From: Linnemannia schmuckeri
Lineage: Eukaryota; Mortierellomycota; Mortierellomycetes; Mortierellales; Mortierellaceae
Assembly (NCBI GenBank): GCA_029449235.1
Contig: JANATG010000019.1
Location: 1-64,000 of the forward strand
Length of the DNA stretch: 64,000 bases
Direction of reading: 5' to 3'
Every line of letters starts with the position of its first letter. The stretch's first letter is position 1. Of this stretch, positions 43,032 through 53,541 are shown piece by piece. The notes beneath the pieces are model-generated. The model made no database searches, was not told the origin of the DNA, and saw only the letters and a program-made list of their open reading frames with translations. A program made the translations under genes and the position numbers.

Positions 43032-44464
43032 CTATCTGTACTCGACTGACCCAAACGACCGTTCCTGAACTGGTGCAAGGAGGAGCTGCTGGAACCTATT
43101 CCGGATAGAAAATGGGAATAATGCCATAGGTGGGTAAGTGGCTGATTGAAGGTAATTCAATTGTACCATACAGCCATACTATTAAATGGCTGGACACTCA
43201 TCAACACCCCTCTCCTCCAAAAAAAAAAAAGCACACGGCGACTTACTTCTCGCTGGAATGATGATAATAAAAGCCGCTGATATGACCCGTCACTTTGCTA
43301 TAACAGATGTAGTAAAACCCTGCAAAGCTGGCTCCTGAGATGCCTTGTACCTGGTGGTCTGGTACTAGAAAGTGCTCCTTCCAACGCATAAACACAACAT
43401 CCTCGCTCCTGTGATCGTAGGTCTTGGAGTCATAGTGATGGCGGTAGGTGCACTTTGACACTCGACCCTCGCCCTTGTCCACATGTTTGTCTCGTCTATA
43501 AAACACTGAACTCGACAGGCATTCAAACGGTCTGAACAGCGTCTAAGTAAAGGAATGATAAGGAGTGTAAGCTTTCCATGCCATACATATAAACAAACAA
43601 AATTGCACAGTTGCAAAAGTGTATGCGCGTGTATGCCTGTGTGTATGTGAATGCGCCATGCGTACCCAATGTTCTTCATCGACTAGCTCGTCGGCATCCC
43701 ATTTGCGGGTGAAAAAGGAGTGCTTAGGTCCAATGATCTCTGCCTCAAAGTACGTCGTCAACTCGGGGTATTCCTCGGTCAATCCCTTGATATGGAGGTA
43801 TCCGCACAGGAACGAATCGTCTAGATCGACATGCTAAAATTATTATTCGCAGCAACAGCGATAACGATGGGAGGATGTTAGGTAGGAATCAGAGAAATGA
43901 TCATATCCACAATCCTCTTTAGGAATTGAATGCCAAATGTTAATGCAACAATAGTTAGTAACGTTGGCAACAACAGCGACAATGTTAAGCACACCGGGGA
44001 GTGGAATTCCGAGAATGCAATGCCATTCTCCCAATCTAGTACTAAAGCATGAAGTTGAAAAGATGTCAATGCGATAGGGATGTAACTGGTACCTTGATAT
44101 CGACAACGACATCATAGCTATGACTCCCAGATCGCTGTTTTCCGTGAAAGCGAGACCCGGTATACAGGTGAAAGGTTTTTGAGGGAAGAACTCTGACGGC
44201 CTCAAAAGGGTCCGGTTTCCGACGCTGTAGTTGCTGTTGGTGGCGTTGAAGAAGCTCGAACTGTCGCTGCTTGGCCTGCTGTTTCCGGACTGCCATCGAA
44301 CTTGGGTGAAGAGCGCAGGCTAGCGAGTGTATGTCAAGCCCCGTCGTTGTCGTCTCGAGGTCATCAGAATGAAGGATTCCTCCCAGTGGCGAAGGACAGG
44401 TACACTGCCGAGTTGGCTCTCCTGTGCGCTCTGCGTCTGGTCTGATCAAGTTATTTGCTGGCAT
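43032..44464 (-). CDS. GID4: GID4 (Vid24) degron-recognition subunit of the GID/CTLH ubiquitin ligase
   Basis: Substrate receptor of the GID E3 ligase; in yeast it binds N-terminal proline degrons of gluconeogenic enzymes. Four minus-strand exons (44464-44093, 43833-43666, 43542-43247, 43095-43032) join in phase to 299 residues. Residues 1-95 are a variable extension with a Gln/Arg-rich helix (KQRQFELLQRHQQQLQRR). The beta-barrel begins at about 105 with HLYTGSRFHGKQRSGSHSYD. It continues with SFLCGYLHIKGLTEEYPELT, FFTRKWDADELVDEEHW, VVFMRWKEHFLVPDHQV and ISGASFAGFYYICYSKVTGH. The last exon gives KFQQLLLAPVQERSFGSVEY, matching the conserved C-terminal strand of human GID4 that ends in an aromatic-x-R. 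A segment of about 45 residues at the start of exon 3 (LFRPFECLSSSVFYRRDKHV) replaces the shorter, different linker of human GID4. Length and motifs indicate a complete gene. Confidence 0.93.
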
Positions 44465-44821
44465 CGCAATGGTGTTCTGTTGTGAAAGAGGTAATGGTAG
44501 TAGTTGATGATTGTAGTGGTAGTAAAGTGTGTGTCTTTGAGTGAGAAGGATGATGACGCTGAGAAAAGGAGAGGGAGAAAAAGTGAGGAGGAAAAAAGAG
44601 AAAAAAAAGAGAGAGAAGCAAAGATCCCAAAAAACTGCCCTCTCTTGTTGAGTCGTCTACCCTGCCCTGTTGCTGCCTTTGGACTTGGCTTGACTTAGGT
44701 CGACCTAACTTGTCTTGTCTTGGCTGCCCGGTCCGTCCCCGTGCGGCAGGCGCAAAATGAAAAAGGCAAATTGAATCATGATTGGTTCCTTTAGGGTTGG
44801 GCGAAATGTCTATGTCGTTTT
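44465..44821. other. Intergenic between GID4 and MED27
   Basis: 357 bp holding the GID4 promoter (minus) and the MED27 3' end. Purine-rich at 44550-44640. The motif GACTTGGCTTGACTTAGGTC is followed by CTTGTCTTGTCTTGGC near 44685-44725. No gene seen. Confidence 0.5.
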
Positions 44822-46742
44822 TTATTTCTTCTGGCAGGCAGGATGGAAGGGAAGAGCCATGCCCTGCTCATCATACGTGTACAGCGTCGGGGGCAGGTGC
44901 TTAAACTGCTGCGAGTCAAAATAAAGGTGCTTTCCACATCCTGAACACGGGGCCGTAAATAATGTCGCGTACATCGAAATCCACTCCTAATGCATGTCAC
45001 CAATTCACAAAGAGAGAAACAGGTATTAAGAACAGATACCTAGAAAGGGGCTGCACGCATCGCATTACTCGGACTCATAACGTGTCGGGATTGGTTTTGT
45101 CGGGTCAAAAGGTTCTTACAAGGACAAGTCCGAGGAGAGAGCGTGGTGCCCTATCCATAAAATAATCTACCGCGCCCACTGCAATCTGCGAAATCTTCTT
45201 GAACACCAAATGACTCGAATCTTCCCACACAGAATTCTAACAGAGTGAAAAAAAAATTGTGCAGACTGTCAGTGTCAGTAGAAGGGGACTCGGCAAGAAA
45301 AGGAATTATCGAATCAATTTTCCAGTGCAAAAACAAGGACTGATAGTCGAAGCAGTACCTCTTCTCCTGCTCCAAACACAACCAGTCGCGATATCGATAG
45401 ACAGCGACCTTTCTTGTTTGCTTCCAGGACGATGAACGCATTCATGACTCCTGACACATTGACCTAGTTGATTGGATAGAAAGGACTCAGTTAGCTCAAT
45501 TCGATCCGCAGATATACTGACAAAGTTCCTGTAGAACTGCCTTGAATGTACCTTGAGAGTAGAGAACGGAAATGATTGCTGTGTCTCCAATCGACTGGCA
45601 CGGACTTTTGTTACTGACTTTCTTGCTTTCCGCTCAAACCACCGCAACGTATCATCTACGGAAAGACTGAAGCAGATATGCATTAGTTTATGTCGGTGTG
45701 CGTGTTTCTTTTTGACTTGCATCGAATGAGTGGAAAGGACGTTCCTTTGCTGCCTTGTGTGAAACAGAGCACTTACTTTGCATATTCTGGACCCTTCTCG
45801 CTTTCAAATGTGGCTATGGCAACACCAGGTAACGCCTTTGCTGGACTAGATCATTTGAAATATTGTGGCATGAAAAAGATCGGTAAGAATCTGCATGAGT
45901 CCTGTACATATGTTTCTAGCTCACAGATAAAAACGATCCGTCCTTACATTGCATTATCCTTGTCTTCCTGCTGAGCTTCCTTTTGTTTTGTTTCCAGTGA
46001 TCTACCAACAGAAATAATGGAATATTAGTTAGAAAGCCCCCTTGTTTTCAAGTAATCTATCAGGAGTATAAAATTTCTTTGCAGGTAACAAGCTGACGCA
46101 TACATTGGTGAAGGACCTTGCAACTTTGGAAGCTCTGTCGACTGCGTATCATTCAAAATCCCTAAGTTCCGACAAGATAGATCGGGTTAGTTTAAATATT
46201 CTTTACGAACATTTCTCCGAAGCTAACAAAGGCCGGCCCAATGCACACCGCCACCACGGTAGTTACCCACACCTTCAGAGTTGATCGCCAGCTTTGCCAA
46301 GGACTCTAGAGCGGTGTATGTAAATTTGGCGTTTTCCCGAAATGTTGCTCCTGACACTGGTGCTATCGATTGACGATTGAACCAAATGAACAACGCGACC
46401 GTTAGTATCATTGTTGTCCTCTGTTACGTAGGAAACAAAATGAAAAAAAACGGGTAAAAGGTGCCAGGCTGCTTACGTGACCGTCCTTGGAGAATGTGGA
46501 AGACATGATGGACAGAGAGACGGACATCGTTCAGCTACATGATGATAAGCGTTTTAGCAAGCGACTCTGTCAGATTCAGGCCTCAGTTTGCTATCGATGA
46601 GTACCGACTTCTTGTTGTTATTATTGATTGATGAACCCGTCAAGTTGTTTTTGTCAAGTACCGAGTTGATCATGAGTTCGACGTCATTGAGGGCGTTTTG
46701 TGTCTTTTCCAGTGCCGCAGCGATGTCTTCCTGTTCAGCCAT
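44822..46742 (-). CDS. MED27: Mediator complex subunit 27 homologue
   Basis: Subunit of the Mediator tail/upper module that links activators to RNA polymerase II. About nine short exons on minus: 46742-46605, 46534-46477, 46350 to about 46270, a piece near 46170-46090, 46001-45948, about 45840-45777, 45666-45552, 45463-45359, 45236-45120, 44986-44822. The last five junctions close cleanly in phase; those between 45840 and 46350 are tentative. The start MAEQEDIAAALEKTQNALND and LNDVRLSVHHVFHILQ match the N-terminal helices. The middle has ALPGVAIATFESEKGPEYA, LSVDDTLRWFERKARKS and VMNAFIVLEANKKGRCLSIS. The end has HLVFKKISQIAVGAVDYF and EWISMYATLFTAPCSGCGKH, then a final HPACQKK. The closing CxxC...HxxxC is the diagnostic MED27 zinc-binding tail and the C-terminal 90 residues follow human MED27 closely in pattern. 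The assignment is firm; the exact protein sequence in the middle is not. Confidence 0.82.
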
Positions 46743-47083
46743 TGTTCTGTCTGTTGTATATTGTGGTTGTCCAGTTCAATTGATATGAGGTGCTCTTGAG
46801 TGTCCAACTGCTCGAGTTCCAGCTATGCTGCGTTCGCGTGTGTATGTGTGCGCGTGTATCCGTGGTTCGCGGGTGTTGCGTGTAAATTGAAAAGCGGTAA
46901 AAATATGTATGAACAAGTCTGAATGGCAGGCGTGGCTTTTTCTTCTTGAGTCTGAAATTTGATTTTTATGACTCTGGCTGGCGGGTTACTTCGTCCTTCT
47001 TTCCTCTATCTCTAATCCAAAGGTAGAGACTTACAGAGACAGTCACAGCCTACACACTGGAGGGCACATACATACATATTTAC
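46743..47083. promoter_or_regulatory. Divergent promoter region, MED27 / small basic ORF
   Basis: 341 bp between two divergent reading frames. It contains a GTGTATGTGTGCGCGTGTAT stretch near 46838-46858. No gene seen. Confidence 0.45.
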
Positions 47084-47545
47084 ATGCACATCGATCATCG
47101 ATCGTGCATCCATGGCGCCAATATCACATCCAACCAGCAACAGCCGCAACACACCCATCAACACCCATTCATCCATCACCATCCCCGTCGCCAATATTAC
47201 CATCAAACCCGACTCTGCCAAAAGTACCAAGTGGGCACCACTCTCGTCCCTCTCTCTTTCTTTAAATATGACCAGCTCCAACATCTCGACTCTTTGCAAA
47301 ATAAGAGTGAAATAGCACCACAAACAGGAACAGGAACAGGAACAGGAAAGCCGACTGCTTTTACAAGAAAAACCGAATCTATCGCCAGCAGGACATCACA
47401 GACATCAAATCTCATGAATCGTCTCTTGACTAAGAAGGATCTCCGTAAACGAATCAGCAGGATTCAGAGAAAAGGGCCATCTGGAGCGGCTCTCAATCGA
47501 CATGCTAGGGGAAACGCTGCATCAGCGCTATCTATGGTCCTTTAG
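47084..47545 (+). CDS. Hypothetical small basic protein
   Basis: A 153-codon ATG ORF. Its first half is His/Gln-rich (QQPQHTHQHPFIHHHPRRQY). Its second half is basic and more protein-like (RTSQTSNLMNRLLTKKDLRK, then RISRIQRKGPSGAALNR), preceded by a GTGTGTG repeat from an AACAGG microsatellite. I recognise no family. It ends 195 bp before the uL22 start and could alternatively be part of an upstream exon of another transcript or a chance ORF; a competing frame from 47112 is also open for 67 codons. Confidence 0.35.
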   Translation: MHIDHRSCIHGANITSNQQQPQHTHQHPFIHHHPRRQYYHQTRLCQKYQVGTTLVPLSFFKYDQLQHLDSLQNKSEIAPQTGTGTGTGKPTAFTRKTESIASRTSQTSNLMNRLLTKKDLRKRISRIQRKGPSGAALNRHARGNAASALSMVL

Positions 47546-47740
47546 AAAACAAGCGCCTACAACGAAGTCTTTTTGCATCCAGCCCGTCAAACAGCCATCC
47601 ACTTAGCTTAGTTCCAGAGACAGGCAGGCGACAGACAGGCGACATACAGAAGATGCAGGAGCAAGGAGGCACTCTACGTTCAAAAGAAGAACTATCGCTA
47701 ATCAAGTCTTGCTGTTACTTATTGCTGCTTCTAGGACAAA

Positions 47741-48774
47741 ATGGTGAGATACGCTGCCACCCCTGCCAACAGCTCGAAGAGTAAGTAAAGACAGCCAGGA
47801 AGCAGGGTACTGGACACAGTTAACTGCAGGGAGCAAGCAATACAACAGCAGAGCGCTGTCCCAATGAACGCGGAATTTCTAATACGCCATATCCCTCTCC
47901 ATTGTCACCATTTCCTTCCTCTATAGCTGCCTTGTCTCGTGGCTCCTACCTCCGTGTTCACTTCAAGAACACCCGTGAGGTCGCTGCTGCCATCTCCGGC
48001 ATGAAGTTGAAGAAGGCCCTCACTTACCTCGAGGACGTCAAGGAGCACAAGCAGGCTATCCCCTTCCGTCGCTTCAACGGCGGCATCGGCCGCACTGCTC
48101 AGGCCAAGCCTTTCGGTATGACCATGGCTCGCTGGCCCGCCAAGTCCTGCGAGTTCGTCTTGGACTTGCTCAAGAACGCCGAGTCCAACGCCGAGGTAAT
48201 CACCACTGCCGGTCACTGAGAGGATGGTCTTTTGTTGCAATTGGAAAGAAGGCGGATATGTTGCCTTTGGATGTGTCTACGCCGGGATATCAATAGTGGT
48301 CGCTAATTAATCTTGGGGAGCGCTGTGAAAATAATGTGATGCTCAATTTGAAACTGGCGCGTGCGGCTGTTGTCTCCTTCGAAAAATGAGTCAAAAGAGG
48401 AGATGGCGGTGTCTACCAACAAGGGCAACAACAACGACAACAAGGATAGAAAAGAAGTAAAGCAAAACAGTATACGCCGGTAGCTGGTAGACCGAAACAT
48501 TACTGACAATTAACGAACAATGTATTAAATGGAAATATAGGTCAAGGGCTTGGAGCAGGAGGCTCTTGTCATCAAGCACATCCAGGTCAACCAGGCTCCC
48601 CGCCAGCGTCGCCGCACCTACCGTGCTCACGGTCGCATCAACCCCTACATGTCGTCCCCCTGCCACATCGAGATTATTCTCGCTGAGGAGAACGAGGCCG
48701 TCAAGCGTGAGGTTGAGGCCAAGAAGCCCAAGCTCAACGCTCGCCAGCTCGCTGCCCGTGCTCGTCGTGCTTAA
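47741..48774 (+). CDS. RPL17: 60S ribosomal protein uL22 (RPL17)
   Basis: Large-subunit protein lining the peptide exit tunnel. Three exons (47741-47780, 47927-48195, 48541-48774) join in phase to 180 residues, the normal length. Exon 1 encodes MVRYAATPANSSK. Exon 2 has SRGSYLRVHFKNTREVAAAI, HKQAIPFRRFNGGIGRTAQA and KPFGMTMARWPAKSCEF. Exon 3 starts KGLEQEALVIKHIQVNQAP and RQRRRTYRAHGRINPYMSSP. All are canonical uL22 motifs. Introns have GTAAGT/TAG and GTAATC/TAG ends; the second is 345 nt. CTTCTAG directly before ACAAAATGG suggests a 5' UTR intron, common in ribosomal protein genes. Codons are strongly C-ending, as expected for high expression. eS24 follows on the same strand. Confidence 0.98.
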
Positions 48775-49309
48775 GTAATAAAAACGCCGAGAAAGAAGGA
48801 TAAAAAAGAACTTGCTTTTTTTTTTCTCTCTTCTCTACTCTATCTCACGTCCAATTAACTTCTACTGTGTGTTTATGTCTCTTCGTTATATTGTGTCATT
48901 TTGTTCCAATGCTTAAAACTTGTCTTATGCCATTCATCATTTTTCATTGTATCTCTGCGCGTGCGTATCTTTTTGATGATGCGTTCTGATTTACCGCGAG
49001 TGGTGGAAGGCTGTGCCGTGTCAATTGACGAGATGTACGAGTATTCAGAGATATCAATGAACCCAGTGCGCAATTGACTTCTTGTGACTACACGACGTGT
49101 GTTGCAGTGTATGTACGGTGTATGTGCGTTTTAGCATGTATGATAGCCTGATACGTATTGAATAGTGCATAGGATGTATTGAATGAGCATTCTCACCCTG
49201 AATTTCTTTGCGCTCCTACGATTGGACAACAAGCCACTGGTGGAAGAGTTGTGCTTTTCAGACTTGTTTGCCGCTGCAAACGGAAATCTTCCTCTTTTGA
49301 TCAAAAATC
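48775..49309. other. Intergenic between uL22 and eS24
   Basis: Contains the uL22 3' UTR (TAATAAAAACG directly after the stop, then a T-run) and the eS24 promoter. No gene seen. Confidence 0.5.
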
Positions 49310-50955
49310 ATGGTACTGATAAGCAGTCACGCATGACCAGCACAGGAGGAGGAGGAACAAGGGGTTATCCACGCCGTGTAAATACGACAGTCGACATATA
49401 TCGCCAACAACGAACACACACAACATGCTGTATATCCATCGCCAACCATGCAACAATCCATCAATCGAACAGACCCATCCAACAGCCAAACCTATCAGTT
49501 ATCGCTGCATCCGTGTCCACGAGACAACTGCACTTGCAGCATACACTACCGACAACTTGTTAACATACACATATATGCCCTCATCAACATCTTGCAACGG
49601 AATGAACTCAACGGCACAAAAAATAACGGTCGAGCAAGGTGTACTAGGAGCAACCAAACACCCCCCCTTCAGTTTTCTCAGGATGAACGAATCGTTGAAA
49701 TAGTAGCAATCATAATTAAAGGGAAACAGAAAAGACCAAAGGATTCCAGGAAACAGGAAAGGATGGCGATTAGACTCTCACCATAACAGAAACCCATGTA
49801 GTCGTAATGAAACCATGGAGAACAGCAAAGACTGATCGTCTCGATTCCGCCTGTCTCAACACATCCTTCCACTTAGGCTGATTCCACTGCTACCATTAGA
49901 ACCCGCAAGTTCTTGACCAACCGCCTTTTGGCCAGAAAGCAAATGGTAAGGACACACACCGACAGCCAGAGGATGTGGGTCATGCGCGAATGGAGCAAAG
50001 GGAAACGAACGAGGTGGAGGAGACCTACACTGTTTTCTGCCAGCGCCTTTGAATATGTCTACCAATTTTACCGAGAGATAGACAGACAACACCAACCAAC
50101 GACAACCTTTTTTTTTTCTTTTCGGACCTCAATGACTGTTAGGTTGTAGATATCATCCACCCTGCCCGCGCCAACATCTCCAAGGATGAGCTCCGCGAGA
50201 AGCTCGCCAAGATGTACAAGGTCGACAAGGAGGTTGTCTTTGTCTTCGGTTTCCGCACTGCTTTCGGTGGCGGAAAGTCGACTGGCTTTGCTTTGATCTA
50301 CGACAACTTGGAGTCTGCCAAGAAGTTCGAGCCCAAGTACCGCCTTGTTCGCGTACGTATTCTTTTGTCCGTCTTTTGACCGTATAGTCCAATGGAGCAC
50401 ACCCTTTCCGTTAAATAGGAATCGACACACCGACACATCGAGTGGAGACGAAGGAGACAGGACAAACACTACACGACAAAGTATATACAGGAAATGCGGT
50501 ATCGGAAGGAAGGAACTTTTTCAGCATTCAGGAACCTGGACCTTTAACAACGCTGAAAGCAAGTGTCGACTTGTACGGACTATTTCACACTTCAACAGTG
50601 ATGGAGCGATCAGTTTTATACACAAACTTAAGTTGCAATCAGAATCAACCGCGAGCATTTTTGTCTGTGGAGACGATCACTCTGATCAAACTCATAAAAT
50701 GACCAGCTTTTATGTATTTGACAAGAACGCAATTATCAAACATAACCACATTTGAGTACTTGTCAAATAACTAACAATTGCTCTTTCTTTTTTCTTCTTT
50801 CTCTCTTGTTCTCTCTGTCTACATTCACTTTTAAATAATAGCACGGCCTTATGGAGATCAAGAAGGCCTCCCGCAAGCAGCGCAAGGAGCGCAAGAACCG
50901 CAGCAAGAAGCTCCGCGGCACCAAGAAGGCCAAGGCCGCTGTTGCCAAGAAGTAA
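49310..50955 (+). CDS. RPS24: 40S ribosomal protein eS24 (RPS24)
   Basis: Small-subunit protein of about 131 residues. Certain exons are 49877-49945 (ADSTATIRTRKFLTNRLLAR, KQM), 50143-50352 (IIHPARANISKDELREKLAK; VVFVFGFRTAFGGGKSTGFA; YDNLESAKKFEPKYRLVR) and 50842-50955 (HGLMEIKKASRKQRKERKNR, ending AVAKK), all phase 0. Exon 49877 lacks an ATG and begins exactly at residue 2 of the family consensus, so the initiator Met is alone on an upstream exon, as in animal RPS24 genes. The best candidate I see is ATG at 49310-49312 followed by GTACTG, which would make intron 1 about 564 nt; this choice is inference. Introns 2 and 3 are 197 and 489 nt. I saw no convincing box C/D snoRNA in them. Confidence 0.93.
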
Positions 50956-51920
50956 ACGGAGGTACGTTATCGCTCATGATTTTTCTTTTTCGTATTTGCA
51001 AAGTGTGCGTCATGTTTTGATTTTATACTAGCAACTTGAATGATATAACCCAACCTGACCACATCGTTCTTCCTTTCCGCTTATTTTATGTTGCCTGTAT
51101 GTTCTACATGTTCATATTGATAGTATCGTTGGATATTTCATTACATTCTTTCGACTTCACAACATTACAATGATTTTCTGTTCAGTGTTTGAGTGTTGCA
51201 TGTGCGTGGTTTATATGTGTGTGTATGTGTGCGTGTAGTGAAGATGGCTACATGTGTATGCATCAGTGAAACTATGGATCAGTGATCAAAAGCCAACCGT
51301 TACAGGGACGTGCCTGAAAAGGATAAAACAAATGATCAATAGCTGATCAGTCGCGACTGCCTATCTCCTAGATATGCTCCACAAACTGCTCAGGGGCGCG
51401 GATATATGCGCAGCTGCTCTATCGCCGAGGTTTGTTACTCGCCCCCACAGACAAGTCATAACCAAAAGTGGACATTCCTGTCACTTGGCACATCAAGAGT
51501 GTACTGTGCAACTTCGGTTGCTAGGAATCAGAGAAACTAAAATAGGGAGCGTTAAGGTCCCCTTTCCTATCTTTCACAGATAAAAAGACACGGAAAAAAT
51601 AGGTGCAGAGTATATTTTCCTCTCTACTACTGTTTTTTTTCCTTGTCTTTTGCATACCGCCGAATCCTGTCCTCATACTTTGCGCTTACCTTTTCGGTCG
51701 TCCACCAACGTTTAGTACATGTGGGTCTGTGGTCGTTGGAGTAGGTTGGAGTAAGGAGTGAAAAGTGGAGAAAAATAACAAGATTGAACAAATCAAAAGG
51801 ACAATGCTGTAAGAGTCATCGTGAGTCCATTATGAATGAATTTCGTTATCCTGTGAACACGGCGCGCAACAGGTGGGTATACGTATCGACGATGCGAGAA
51901 CAAATGAAAGGCAAGGAAAG

Positions 51921-51964
<44 letters not shown>

Positions 51965-53541
51965 CGTTTAAATATGTGCAGTACGTACTTCCTAGACTGC
52001 GTTCATTCCTCGGCATCGACGCCCATGTCACATCAGCCTTTAGTGCTGGTGTTCCTTCGCCTCTCAGATGATATCACTTCCAATGTGGGGCCTGTCCATT
52101 TTGTCCCTTAAGCGCCTATTTACACCTCCCCCATACTTTGCCAATTTTCTTTGTTCTTCCGGAAGAAGAAACGAAGAAATGATGAGTTTGTTGATTCTCT
52201 AATACCTTTTGGGCTTTTGGATAGAGTCAAGTCCTGCGCTCATGTCCCACAAAAAAACAATAGCAAAAAAAAAAAAGAGAGAGACGATGGGGAGCGTGAG
52301 CAAAACGAATAAAAAAAAAGTGCGGGCAAAATATAACCATTCAATCCACACAACCTTGAAAACGGAGAGAGGCTGCATGCGCTGCTCTTATGTTTTGTTA
52401 TTACGTGCAGGTTTTTTTTTTTTGAACACCAGTTCAATCAGATGATGGGCAGTAGAAGCATTAGAAACGACTTAAACATGGCGCCTGGAGGAAGCTCAGT
52501 CTACTGGATCAGGTCAGACCGGACCCCAGGCTGGAAGCAAATATCATCCTTACTGGGATACGAAGAGAGAGGGAAAGTCAGTGAGAGAAGGTGATCGTCA
52601 TTTTCATCCTTCCAACTCGCAGTTAGTCGAGCGTTTTATTCAGGGGTACCGTGTTCTGTGCTCTTCATACATCTGTGGATGGACGTATCCTTCCTTTTCA
52701 CCACATCCTCCCCTTTTCTGTGTAAATGTCTCCTGTTCAGCTATGTCCTGTTTAATTTATGTTTTCGGGTAAACGGATGGAATTGATGATTCGTATTCTC
52801 ATAAAACGCAGGGGTGCTGTCAACAGAAGGCGAGGGGTTGATTGGATCATTAAAGGAGTGGGATGGGGGGTAGTCTTTTTGGTTTCTTTATATGTTGTCG
52901 TTTTCCTTTCTTTTTAGTTTGGCTGCGGTTGTGGTTGTTTGTGTGAATAACCATCAAAACATGACATCGAAGGTGGCCTAATATGGTCCGGATGAAGACA
53001 AAAGAAAAATAAAAAGAAAAGATTGAAGGGCATTTTATGCCATGCCCGCAAACACACACACCTGTCGGCACTCGAACCCAGGGATAAATGATCCAACCTT
53101 GCTTGCTTCAAACATGCTTTTCTTTTTATTCTCCATCGGACATGTACAGAGGTACACTTCTAACGAGGATTAAGATGGGTGCTTTGCCTTGTCTGTCTTG
53201 CTGAGTGTGAGTTTGAAGCTGAGAAGGAAAAACGCATTCCCGCCCGGAGTTGGTTTTTTTTTTGTTTGCTATTCTCTTTCTTATATCTGAAAAAAAAATA
53301 AGAACTCATCCTTCCTCGCTCTTCTTTTTTCTCTTCTTTCTTTCTCTTCTTTTTCTTCCCTTCCCCTTCGTTCCCTCACTCTCTTTTCATCCTTCCTCAC
53401 ACAGTGTTTGTTGAATATTCAGCATTTTCGCAAGCAATTGATCACCCTCCTTCCCCTTCCTTTCCGCTACAGTCATATCCTCCAATTCCTAAGATCCTTA
53501 TAAACCGCCAAGCTGCACAGCAAAACACTCTAACGACAAGA
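50956..53541. other. Long intergenic region with homopolymers, no gene seen
   Basis: About 2.6 kb with no supportable gene. It contains a 41-nt A-run at 51921-51961, shorter A/T runs near 52268 and 52413-52424, a GTGTGTGTATGTGTGCGTGT stretch near 51215, and a CT-rich leader at 53320-53400 belonging to the MFS gene. GGAG/GTACGT just after the eS24 stop may be a 3' UTR splice donor. A minus-strand GGTTCGAGTGCC near 53075 resembles a pol III B-box but does not fold as a tRNA. Confidence 0.55.
51921..51961. repeat. Poly-A tract (41 nt)
   Basis: Uninterrupted A-run in intergenic DNA. It could be the tail of a retrotransposed sequence or simple slippage; I saw no target-site duplication by eye. 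Confidence 0.9.

Noticed and set aside
50590..50690. Possible box C/D snoRNA in eS24 intron 3 (GTGATGG ... CTGA)
   Set aside because: C box is off consensus and the flanks do not form a terminal stem.
53040..53090. Possible tRNA or SINE on minus (GGTTCGAGTGCC B-box-like)
   Set aside because: T-arm bases do not pair, and no D-arm, anticodon arm or acceptor stem can be drawn.
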